From the NCBI GenBank assembly GCA_028291405.1, contig JAQGID010000046.1, positions 1 through 53,126 on the forward strand: 53,126 nucleotides of DNA, read 5' to 3'. This document shows, one piece after another, positions 1-7,642 of this stretch. Every line of letters starts with the position of its first letter. The first letter of the stretch is position 1. This DNA is from Rhodospirillales bacterium. Lineage in GTDB: Bacteria; Pseudomonadota; Alphaproteobacteria; ATCC43930; CGMCC-115725. The position numbers and the translations under genes were made by a program. The notes beneath the pieces were generated by a model. It did no database searches and was not told the DNA's origin. It saw only the letters and a list, made by a program, of their open reading frames with translations.

Positions 1-9
1 TCGCTTCGC

Positions 10-159
10 TCACGCCGCGAATCCCTGTCTCGCGCGCCCGCGACCGGCCGGCTTCCCCTCGATGTCCAGCGTCGTCTCCACCCTGTCTCCGGCCTGGTCC
101 GCGATCGACATCCCCTCGTCGACGGCAGCCAATATGCTCTCGTGCCCATGCCGGGCCAC
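10..159 (-). CDS. possible small hypothetical protein (49 aa)
   Basis: A short reading frame opens with GTG three codons after an in-frame TGA and ends at a TGA close to the window edge. The predicted product is acidic in the middle (segments such as GHESILAAVDEGMSIADQAG) with a basic, glycine-rich tail. No family is recognised and no strong ribosome binding site is seen. It may be a real small protein or chance coding in GC-rich DNA. The bases between it and the next gene hold nothing I can identify. Confidence 0.25.
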   Translation of the reverse strand: MARHGHESILAAVDEGMSIADQAGDRVETTLDIEGKPAGRGRARQGFAA

Positions 160-256
160 GCTAGTTCAGACCACAATTCCCGGCGAGTTTCAAGCAAGTG
201 CCTGCAGCGGTTTGCAGCCCCGCCCGCCGATGGTGCAGCCCCGCCTCGGACTACGC

Positions 257-1555
257 CTAGACGGTGAAAGCAGCCGACCTCGCCGGCTTGGCGCTGGGCG
301 GGGCGTCGCCCTCGTCCGGCGCCGTCTCGGGCATGAAGATCGCGAAGAAGACGAGGGCGCAGACGGCAATCGCCGCGAGCGCGAGAAACCCGACCGGATA
401 GCCGAAGCCTTGCACGACGAAACCTGCGACGAGGTTGCTGAGACCGGCGCCGATTCCAACCGACAGCGCGGTCAATCCCTGCGCCAGGTTGAAGCGTCCG
501 GTGCCGCGCATCAGGTCGGCGGCGATGATGATCGAGATGACGCCGAAGATGCCGGCCGCGACGCCGTCGAGCAGCTGGATCGCGACGACGCCGACCGGGC
601 TCGTGGTGAACGAGAAGAGGATGCCGCGCACCGGCAGCACGGCGAGGGCGACGAGGAAGATCCGCTTGCGGCCGATGCCATGCCGCATCGCCTTTCCGAC
701 CGTCCAGGCGACGCCGACCATGACCAGCTGCGCTGCGATAATGCAGGCGCTGAGCGCCGCGGTATCGGCGCCGGGATGCGCCTTCGCCAGCACCTGGCCG
801 GCGAGCGGCAGCATCGCGGCGTTGCCGAAATGGAAGAGGACGACCGATGCGAGAAAGACGATGAGGTCGCGCCTCTCGAACAATTCGCGCAGCGGCAGCG
901 GTTGGCGTTCGGTTTCGCCGCCGCGGGCGAGTTCGTGATCGATTTCCGCGGGGTCGATCAGCATCACCACCGCGGCGCTCGCGACGGCGAAGCCGCAGAC
1001 CAGATAGAAGATCCAGTCATAGCCGATCGACTGGCCGAGGACGCCGACGGCGGCCGCCGCGACGAAATTGCCGGCGTGGTTGAAGCCCTCGTTGCGGCTG
1101 ATGCGGCCGGGCAGCAGCCGGCGCCCGACGATGCCGAGGCTGAGCGCCGCAAGCGCCGGCGGGATCACCGCCGACGCTGCCCCGAGGACGACCTGGCCGG
1201 CGATGACGACCGGCAGGACCGGAAAGAATGCAATCAGCAGACAGGCGGCGGCGATCATCAGTCCCGAGGCGGCGACGAGCAGCCGCTTGACCTTCGCTCG
1301 ATCGACCAGCAGGCCGGCGGGAATCTGGCAGGCCGCGGCTGCGATGCTGCTCGCCGCCATCGCGATGCCGATTTCGCCAGCCTGCCAATGTTGGCTGCCC
1401 TTGAGGAAGACGGCGAGATAAGGGCCGAGCCCGTCCCGCACATCGGCCATCAGAAAATTGATGCCATCGAGGCCGCGCCGGCTGCGCCGCGACGGCGACT
1501 GCGCATCGCCGTCCGGCCCCGTCCGTCGTCCATCATCCGTCGGTTGATCTCTCAT
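257..1555 (-). CDS. MFS transporter
   Basis: A membrane protein of about 432 residues of the major facilitator superfamily. Roughly twelve hydrophobic segments are visible, in two groups of six separated by a basic/acidic loop rich in E and R near the middle (region around HELARGGETERQPLPLREL). The N-terminal segment GINFLMADVRDGLGPYLAVF resembles the first helix of drug/metabolite MFS exporters that lack a known substrate. A GTG four codons upstream could also start translation; neither start has a clear Shine-Dalgarno sequence. It lies downstream of the ABC transporter cluster on the same strand, about 90 bases away, so it may be the last gene of that operon. The substrate cannot be inferred. 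Confidence 0.82.
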   Translation of the reverse strand: MRDQPTDDGRRTGPDGDAQSPSRRSRRGLDGINFLMADVRDGLGPYLAVFLKGSQHWQAGEIGIAMAASSIAAAACQIPAGLLVDRAKVKRLLVAASGLMIAAACLLIAFFPVLPVVIAGQVVLGAASAVIPPALAALSLGIVGRRLLPGRISRNEGFNHAGNFVAAAAVGVLGQSIGYDWIFYLVCGFAVASAAVVMLIDPAEIDHELARGGETERQPLPLRELFERRDLIVFLASVVLFHFGNAAMLPLAGQVLAKAHPGADTAALSACIIAAQLVMVGVAWTVGKAMRHGIGRKRIFLVALAVLPVRGILFSFTTSPVGVVAIQLLDGVAAGIFGVISIIIAADLMRGTGRFNLAQGLTALSVGIGAGLSNLVAGFVVQGFGYPVGFLALAAIAVCALVFFAIFMPETAPDEGDAPPSAKPARSAAFTV

Positions 1556-1654
1556 CCGGCTTCGCACGGCAGCGATATCTCGTCAACGGAGGATTCTGAC
1601 GATACGATTGCACAACGCGAAGGTCCCGGTGTGGGATCCAGAGTGGTCGCTGCG

Positions 1655-2512
1655 TCAGGCCTGCATGCCCCAGCGCCGCACCGTGCGGCGCTCGACGATG
1701 CCGAAGACGAGGTTCTCGACGGCGAGGCCGATGATGATGACCATCAGCAGTCCGGCAAAGACGTTCGCCGTCTCCAGCATGTTCTTGTTCTCGTAGATGT
1801 ACCAGCCGAGCCCGCCGCCGCCCGAGGCGACGCCGTAGACCATCTCGGCGGCGATCAGCGTCCGCCAGGCGAAGGCCCAGCCGATCTTGAGCCCGGCGAG
1901 GATGCTGGGGAAGGCGGCGGGGAGGAGTATCCGCAAAACCAGCGACAGGCCGCGCAGCCCGTAGTTGCGGCCGACCATGCGCAGCGTCGTCGAGACGGCG
2001 CGGAATCCGGCGTGGGCGTTGAGCGCGACCGGCCACATCACCGAATGGATGAGGACGAAGACGAGGCTCGAGGCGCCGAGCCCGAACCAGATCAGCGCCA
2101 GCGGCAGCAGGGCGATCGCCGGCAGCGGGTTGAACATCGAGGTCAGCGTGTCGAGCAGATCGTTGCCGATCCGCGAGGTCATCGCCGCCACCGCCAGCAG
2201 GAAGGCGAGGGCGATACCGATCGCATAGCCGACAAGTAGCACACTGAGCGAGGCCCAGGCGCGCGCCAGCAGGCCGCCCCTGACGATGCCCTGCCAGAAC
2301 GCCTCGAGCGTCGCGTCCAGCGTCGGGAAGAGCAGGGCGTTGTCGAGCACACTCGTATAGATCTGCCAGGCCGCGGCGAGGGCGACGATGATCGCGACCT
2401 GCCGCAGCCAGGCGAGGTTGTAAAGCCTTTCCCATAGGCGCAGCGGCCGGCCGACGACGGCGGCGTCGCCGGCTGCGACGCTCTCGTGGATGAAGTCCTG
2501 GCGCAGCGTCAC
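1655..2512 (-). CDS. ABC transporter permease, SsuC/TauC/NrtB type
   Basis: Inner-membrane permease of a nitrate/sulfonate/taurine-type ABC importer, about 285 residues. Six hydrophobic helices are visible. The conserved cytoplasmic loop that contacts the ATPase is present (region GRNYGLRGLSLVLRILLPAA followed by FPSILAGLKIGWAFAWRTLI). The start is a GTG whose bases overlap the stop of the ATPase gene (GTGA), so the two are translationally coupled. The frame stays open far upstream but only as a shadow of the oxidoreductase and ATPase genes. Its partners are the adjacent ATPase and the solute-binding protein two genes further upstream. The family is certain; the substrate is unknown. Confidence 0.93.
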   Translation of the reverse strand: MTLRQDFIHESVAAGDAAVVGRPLRLWERLYNLAWLRQVAIIVALAAAWQIYTSVLDNALLFPTLDATLEAFWQGIVRGGLLARAWASLSVLLVGYAIGIALAFLLAVAAMTSRIGNDLLDTLTSMFNPLPAIALLPLALIWFGLGASSLVFVLIHSVMWPVALNAHAGFRAVSTTLRMVGRNYGLRGLSLVLRILLPAAFPSILAGLKIGWAFAWRTLIAAEMVYGVASGGGGLGWYIYENKNMLETANVFAGLLMVIIIGLAVENLVFGIVERRTVRRWGMQA

Positions 2513-3306
2513 TGGCTCGCCTCCGCCGCGATGTCTTCCTCGGCGAAGAGCAGACGGAGGATCGTCTCGGACAGCATCGCCCCGCTCAGCGCATGGATCT
2601 CGTCCTTGCCGCCGCTGCCGAGCTCGGCCTTGACCCGCCCGGGATGCGGCGAGAGCAGCAGGATTCGGTTGCCGAGCTTGATCGCCTCGGGGACCGAATG
2701 GGTGACGAAGAGCACGGTGAACCGCGTCTCCTCCCAGAGCTGCAGCAGATCGTCCTGCATCTTGCGCCGGGTCAGCGCGTCGAGCGCGGCGAAGGGCTCG
2801 TCCATCAGGATGATCTGCGGCTCCATCGCCATGCCGCGCGCGATCGCGACACGCGCCTTCATGCCGCCGGACAGCGTATGCGGATAGGACTCGCCGAACT
2901 TCTCCAGCCCGACCTTGGCGATGTAATGCCGTGCCCGCTCCTGCGCGGCGCGACCGGCGAGGGTGCCGCTGGCGGTCAGCGCGAAAACGACGTTCTCCTG
3001 CACCGTCTTCCACGGCAGCAGCTGGTCGAACTCCTGGAAGACCATGACGCGGTCGGGGCCGGGTCGCGTGATCTCGCTTCCGGCAAGGGTGATGCTGCCC
3101 TCGGTCGGCCGGATATAGCCGCCGACCGCCTTCAGCAGGGTCGACTTGCCGCAGCCCGACGGGCCGAGGAGGACGTAGCGGTCGGAGCGGAAGACCGAGA
3201 AGTCGACGCGATAGGTGGCGGTGACGAGAGTCTCGGCAGTCTTGTACTGCAGCGTGACGCCGCGCGTGACGAGCAGCGGCCCAGCCGAACTCCCGTCCGC
3301 CGCCAT
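2509..3306 (-). CDS. ABC transporter ATP-binding protein, SsuB/TauB type
   Basis: Cytoplasmic ATPase of 265 residues that energises the neighbouring permease. Walker A is GPSGCGKST (near residue 53), the signature is LSGGM (near 145), and Walker B is ILMDEPFAALD with an H-loop THSVPEA. These match the nitrate/sulfonate/taurine importer ATPase family in sequence and length. It is preceded by 6 bases after the oxidoreductase gene and overlaps the permease start by 4 bases, so it sits in the centre of one transcription unit. No extra regulatory domain is seen at the C-terminus. Confidence 0.95.
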   Translation of the reverse strand: MAADGSSAGPLLVTRGVTLQYKTAETLVTATYRVDFSVFRSDRYVLLGPSGCGKSTLLKAVGGYIRPTEGSITLAGSEITRPGPDRVMVFQEFDQLLPWKTVQENVVFALTASGTLAGRAAQERARHYIAKVGLEKFGESYPHTLSGGMKARVAIARGMAMEPQIILMDEPFAALDALTRRKMQDDLLQLWEETRFTVLFVTHSVPEAIKLGNRILLLSPHPGRVKAELGSGGKDEIHALSGAMLSETILRLLFAEEDIAAEASQ

Positions 3307-3312
3307 CGCCGA

Positions 3313-4236
3313 TCAGGTGCCGGAAGTCTTTGCGGCGAGCGACGCCGAGAGCGCATCCACCGTTGCCCGCCACTCGGTGTCCGTCGCCTTCTTGAGCGCC
3401 GGCTGTTCGGCGACGACGTCGGCGACCCAGTCCTGGCGGTCGGCGATCGCGGTCGCCATCAGGGGCTCGAGACCGGTGCTGGCGACGGTATCGGCGACCT
3501 CGCGCATCTCGGCGGCGCGGCGGCGGCCGTGCTCGACGACGCGGCCGATCAGATAGCCCGCCTGTTTCTCCCAGTCGATCGACGGATAGCTCTGGTCGAG
3601 CGAGGCGACGATCGTGTCCTCGACGCCGTAGCGCCGCGCTGTCATGAAGCATTCGACGGTGATCGCTTCGAGCCCCTTGATCATGATGCTGCGGCACATC
3701 TTGATCGCCGAGGCCTGGCCGATCGTCTCGCTGCCGATCTCGAGCTTCATGCCGGCCGGACCGAGCAGCTCGGCGATCTGGCTCGCCGCCTTGCCGCCGA
3801 GCAGGATCGGCACCTTCAGCCCATGCGGCGGCACCGGCGCCATGACCGCGGCCTCGACGTAGCTGGCGCCGGATGTCTCGACCGCCGCGGCGTTGGCGCG
3901 CTTGGTGTCGGGCGAGACCGAGTTGATGTCGAGGAAGATCTGGCCGGGCTTCATATAGCCCGCGGCCTCGCTGGCGACGTCGCGCGCCGAGACGGCGGTG
4001 ACCGCCGAGATGACGACGCGGGCACCCTTTGCCGCCTCGGCGGCCGATTTGCACGGCTTGGCGCCGATCTCCTGCGCCCGTTCCGGCGAGGTCGTCGTCG
4101 CGCCGGTATCGCCGAACAGGATGTCGTATGTCGCGACCTCGTGCCGCCCCGAGGCGAGGAAGCCGCGGGCGAAGATCTGCCCGACCTCGCCGAAGCCGAT
4201 GAGGGCGATGCGGATGGCGTTGGTCGCGGTGTCCAT
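3313..4236 (-). CDS. NAD(P)-dependent 6-phosphogluconate dehydrogenase-like oxidoreductase (DUF1932 type)
   Basis: Predicted beta-hydroxyacid dehydrogenase of 307 residues. The N-terminal Rossmann motif is IALIGFGEVGQIFARGF, and the conserved substrate-side segment follows (VEAAVMAPVPPHGLKVPILL). The catalytic lysine region is ASAIKMCRSIMIKG. The C-terminal half matches the all-helical DUF1932 domain found in this subgroup rather than the larger gluconate enzymes. It lies between the solute-binding protein and the ATPase genes of a transporter, which suggests that it oxidises the imported compound or a breakdown product. The actual substrate is inferred from context only and remains open. Confidence 0.88.
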   Translation of the reverse strand: MDTATNAIRIALIGFGEVGQIFARGFLASGRHEVATYDILFGDTGATTTSPERAQEIGAKPCKSAAEAAKGARVVISAVTAVSARDVASEAAGYMKPGQIFLDINSVSPDTKRANAAAVETSGASYVEAAVMAPVPPHGLKVPILLGGKAASQIAELLGPAGMKLEIGSETIGQASAIKMCRSIMIKGLEAITVECFMTARRYGVEDTIVASLDQSYPSIDWEKQAGYLIGRVVEHGRRRAAEMREVADTVASTGLEPLMATAIADRQDWVADVVAEQPALKKATDTEWRATVDALSASLAAKTSGT

Positions 4237-4251
4237 TGGCTGTAAATCCTC

Positions 4252-5253
4252 TCAACTGCCCGGCAGGGAATGCGCCTCGCTGAAGAAGACGTCCTTCCAC
4301 GAGGTCACCGGGTGTTTCACGATGCCGACTTTGTTCATGAACGAGGCCATGGCGTAGACGCTCTGCGGCGCGATGGTGTAATCGACGCCGGGCGCGGAGA
4401 TCGCCTCGAGGATCTGCTCGACGGGAGTCGTCTCCTTGGTGACGCGGATATAGAGCTCGGCGGCGGCGCGCTTGTCGGCGGTGATCTTCTCGTCGGCTTC
4501 CTTCAGACCATCCATCACCGCCTGGAAGAGCTTTGGATTGGCGTCGTGGAATTTCTGCGTCGTGTAGAGGAGACCGTTCGACAGCGGCTGGTCGAGCACG
4601 TCGCTCGTCTTCAGCACCGAGCGGATGCCGGGCGCCTTCAGCTCGACCTGCTGATAGGGCGGGGCGCTGAAATGGCTGTCGATCTCGCCCTTGCCCGAGA
4701 GCAGCGCCGCGACGGCATCGGGATGGCCGCGCGAGATCGTCAGCGGGTCGAGCTTGGCGTAATTGTCCTGGCCGAATTCCTTGGCGACCGCCATCTCGAG
4801 GACGATCGCCTGGCCCGAGGCCTTGACGGTCGGCAGCGCGATTTTGTTGGCGTCGGTGAAATCCTTGATCGAGTTGATCTTGGGATCGCGCGTCACGAGG
4901 TCGAAGGGCAACGAGCCGAAGGCGCAGACCGCCTTCATCGGCAGCGCGGTTGCCGCCTTGTCCCAGATCACCATGAAGGCGGGGATGCCGCTCGATGCGA
5001 AATCGAGATTGCCGGAGAGCAGCGCGTCGTTCATCACGCCGCCGCCCGATACCGTGCGGATCTCGACCGCGACGTCGCCGAGCCCGGCCGCCTTGGCGTG
5101 CTTCTCGATGAGATGGCCATCGTCGGCGACGAGGAAGGGCAGCCAGGCGAGACCGGGTTGGATCGCGATGCGGACCTTATTCGCCTCCGCCCGCGCCGCG
5201 CCGCTCGCCAGCACGGCGATCGCCAGCGCCAAGCCCGCCATCCTCATCCGCAT
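4252..5253 (-). CDS. ABC transporter substrate-binding protein (NMT1/SsuA-like)
   Basis: Periplasmic binding protein of about 333 residues, the receptor for the permease/ATPase pair downstream. It opens with a signal peptide (MRMRMAGLALAIAVLASG, cleavage expected after ...AARA) and continues with VRIAIQPGLAWLPFLVADD, the typical first strand of NMT1/SsuA-like receptors. The start was chosen at the ATG following a GGGGG-rich Shine-Dalgarno sequence; the frame extends 22 codons further upstream without a better site. The ligand may be an aliphatic sulfonate, nitrate-like or pyrimidine-type compound, but the pocket cannot be read from sequence. The next gene begins 15 bases after its end. Confidence 0.92.
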   Translation of the reverse strand: MRMRMAGLALAIAVLASGAARAEANKVRIAIQPGLAWLPFLVADDGHLIEKHAKAAGLGDVAVEIRTVSGGGVMNDALLSGNLDFASSGIPAFMVIWDKAATALPMKAVCAFGSLPFDLVTRDPKINSIKDFTDANKIALPTVKASGQAIVLEMAVAKEFGQDNYAKLDPLTISRGHPDAVAALLSGKGEIDSHFSAPPYQQVELKAPGIRSVLKTSDVLDQPLSNGLLYTTQKFHDANPKLFQAVMDGLKEADEKITADKRAAAELYIRVTKETTPVEQILEAISAPGVDYTIAPQSVYAMASFMNKVGIVKHPVTSWKDVFFSEAHSLPGS

Positions 5254-5382
5254 GATTCGTTTCCCCCTGCCACCCCTGCGTTGGGCGAAATGCGTAATGC
5301 AAAAGGCGAGGCCTATCAAGCGGCCGGCGTGGGCATATCCACGATGTCTCTCTCCCGCCTAAGAGCGTGCGAGGGAATTTCC

Positions 5383-6441
5383 TCAAATCTCCCGCGCCTT
5401 CGGCAGGATCTCCTTCTGGAAGACCTCCAGCGAGCGCATCACGTCGCGATGCGCCAGCGAGCCGAAGTCGACGATCATCGCGACCTGGGTGATCCCCATG
5501 TCGCGCATCTGCTTCAGCCGGTCGAGGACTCGATCGGGCCCGCCCATCAGGACGCGGTCAGGGAAATAGACGTCGAACGAGGCTTGTTTCTGATATTCCT
5601 CGCGGGCGGCATAGCCTTTGTAGGCGACCGGGTCGGGCGCCTTGCGTGCCGCCTCGACGCCGGCCGAGGTGTACTCGCGCATCGGCTGCTCAACGAGCGA
5701 CTGCAGCCTTGGAAGATTATCGGTCTCGAGGAAATGCGCGTGGTAGGCGGTGCAGACCTCGTGGTCCTCGACGAGTCTGCCGGCTTTGCGCAGCGCATCG
5801 GTATACCAGGTGATGCGTTCCTTCGCCGTCGCCGAATCGACGTGATAGGCGACGTAGAGGAGGTTGTGGCCCTGATCGGCGGTCCAGGCGAAGCTCTCCT
5901 GCGACAGGAAACACGCGACCCAGATCGGCGGGTGCGGCTTCTGGACGATCGGCGGCAGGATGCTGAGCCCGTCGATATTCGGCCGGAAGCGCGATTCGAA
6001 GGTCAGGCTGGGCTCCGACCAGGCGCGCTTCAGGAACTCGACGCCTTCCTCGACGCGCTCGCGCGATTCCTGCATCGGAACCCCGAAGGCGTCGAACTCG
6101 TCGCGGATGAAGCCGCGGCCGATGCCGAGATCGAAACGGCCTTTCGAGAGCTGGTCGAGGGTCGCCCCCATCTCGGCGACGCGGACCGGGTCGTTGAGCG
6201 GCAGCACCGTGGCACCGGTGCCGAGGCGGATGCGCGAGGTCTTCGCGGCGAGGTAGGAGAGCAGCGCGTAATTCCCCGCGCAAAGCCCGCCGTGGCGGAC
6301 GAAATGGTGCTCGACGATCCAGACGTAGTCGATGCCGATCGCGTCGGCGAATACGACCTGCTCGATGATGTTGTCGAGATGCGTGGCGGCGTCGCGCGTC
6401 CCGGGCAGATATGTCGGCAGGTAGAAAAGGCCGAATTTCAT
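5383..6441 (-). CDS. LLM-class flavin-dependent oxidoreductase (bacterial luciferase-like monooxygenase)
   Basis: Cytoplasmic flavin-dependent monooxygenase of about 352 residues. The start MKFGLFYLPTYL follows a GGGAGG ribosome site at good spacing; an upstream ATG in frame would add 38 residues not seen in the family. The beta-barrel motifs of luciferase-like enzymes are present: VWIVEHHFVRHGG, RIRLGTGATVLPLNDPVRVA, and FDLGIGRGFIRDEFDAFG. It is the first gene of a minus-strand cluster ending in an ABC importer, with about 130 bases before the binding-protein gene. Such clusters commonly oxidise and then process an imported small molecule. FMN use is known for the family; the substrate is not inferable. 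Confidence 0.92.
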   Translation of the reverse strand: MKFGLFYLPTYLPGTRDAATHLDNIIEQVVFADAIGIDYVWIVEHHFVRHGGLCAGNYALLSYLAAKTSRIRLGTGATVLPLNDPVRVAEMGATLDQLSKGRFDLGIGRGFIRDEFDAFGVPMQESRERVEEGVEFLKRAWSEPSLTFESRFRPNIDGLSILPPIVQKPHPPIWVACFLSQESFAWTADQGHNLLYVAYHVDSATAKERITWYTDALRKAGRLVEDHEVCTAYHAHFLETDNLPRLQSLVEQPMREYTSAGVEAARKAPDPVAYKGYAAREEYQKQASFDVYFPDRVLMGGPDRVLDRLKQMRDMGITQVAMIVDFGSLAHRDVMRSLEVFQKEILPKAREI

Positions 6442-6598
6442 CCACGTTCCTCCCTGGTCGGTTGTCGCCGGCCTGCAGCCTGGCTTCCGCGGCGAGTGTA
6501 GGCACGGCGAGCTGCTGCGGCCAAGTGCCGCCCGCGCTAGCGCATTTTTAATCAAATCGTCGGATGATCGCCGGATCGTACCGCCGCGGGATCAATCC

Positions 6599-7642
6599 AT
6601 GCGCAGCCCTGCCGCATTCGTCGCACTGATCGGCGCTCTTCTGTTCGCCGCCCCGACCGTCGCCGGCGAGGCGCGCAGCGGCTCCGGTATCGTCGTCAGC
6701 GCCGCGGGCGACATCCTCACCAACGACCATGTCATCGCCGAATGCTCGGCGATCCGGCTGAAGGGCGCCGGCTACGACGGCGAGAGCGCGCGGTTGCTGG
6801 CGCGCGATCCCGCCGACGATCTGGCCCTGCTGCGCGCCGCGTCCAAGCCGGCCGCCTTCGCCGTCTTCCGCGACGGGCGCGGCATCCGCTCCGGCGACCA
6901 GGTCGTCGCGGTCGGGTTCCCCCTGCCCGGGCTCCTCGCGTCCGAGGCGAACGTGACGGTCGGCGGCGTCAGCGCGCTCGCCGGGCTGCGCGACGACATC
7001 CGCTATCTTCAGATCACCGCACCGGTCCAGCCGGGCAGCAGCGGCGGCGCCCTGCTCGATCTCGCCGGCAATCTCGTCGGCGTCGTCAGCTCGAAGCTCA
7101 ACGGGCTCAAGGTCGCGCAATCGAGCGGCGACATTCCGCAGAACATCAATTTCGCGGTGAAGAGCGACGTCGCGCGCCTCTTCCTCGACGGCAAGGGCGT
7201 CGACTACGCGACGGCGCCGTCGAGCGCGATGCTGTCGCCGGCCGACATCGGCGAGCGCGCCAAGCTCTTCACGCTGCGGATCGACTGCCCCGGCGGAGCG
7301 GAGACGACCGCCGCAAACCCGGCTTCGGCGCAGAAGCCGACGTCTTACGTGTCGGCGGTCGGCCTCGAGCTGCGCAAGATCAACTACAGCCGCGGCATCG
7401 AGAACGGCGTGCCTCAGCTTGTCATCGTCGGCGAGGTCGCCAATCTCTCGCAGATCGCCCGCGCCGTTCCCAAGCTGCGGATCGTGCTGCGCGACCGCGA
7501 CGGCAAGGATCTCCAATCCGTCAATTTCACCGTCGCCTGGCCGAGCCTGCCGCCTGGCGGCAGCGCACCCTTCCGCAAGATCATCCCGGCGCCGAGCGCC
7601 GCTGCATCGAAGGCGTTGGTGACGTTCGGCGATCCCGGCTGA
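6599..7642 (+). CDS. secreted trypsin-like serine protease with C-terminal DUF3426-like domain
   Basis: Exported protease of 347 residues. A signal peptide (hydrophobic stretch AAFVALIGALLFAAPTVAG) is followed by an S1C/DegP-like fold with a complete triad: His44 in TNDHVIAEC, Asp74 in PADDLALLR and Ser148 in QPGSSGGALL. No PDZ domain follows. Instead, residues from about 245 to the end (VPQLVIVGEVANLSQ, VPKLRIVLRDRDGKDLQS, LPPGGSAPF) look like the DUF3426 beta-sandwich usually found behind zinc-ribbon membrane proteins. It is divergent from the monooxygenase cluster, and its stop directly abuts the stop of the convergent aas gene. The protease call is firm; the C-terminal match is from pattern memory. 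Confidence 0.85.
   Translation: MRSPAAFVALIGALLFAAPTVAGEARSGSGIVVSAAGDILTNDHVIAECSAIRLKGAGYDGESARLLARDPADDLALLRAASKPAAFAVFRDGRGIRSGDQVVAVGFPLPGLLASEANVTVGGVSALAGLRDDIRYLQITAPVQPGSSGGALLDLAGNLVGVVSSKLNGLKVAQSSGDIPQNINFAVKSDVARLFLDGKGVDYATAPSSAMLSPADIGERAKLFTLRIDCPGGAETTAANPASAQKPTSYVSAVGLELRKINYSRGIENGVPQLVIVGEVANLSQIARAVPKLRIVLRDRDGKDLQSVNFTVAWPSLPPGGSAPFRKIIPAPSAAASKALVTFGDPG

Noticed and set aside
4270-6501. Plus-strand frame of about 740 codons opposite the binding-protein and monooxygenase genes
   Set aside because: It runs across two real genes and the gap between them and shows no domain or start signal.
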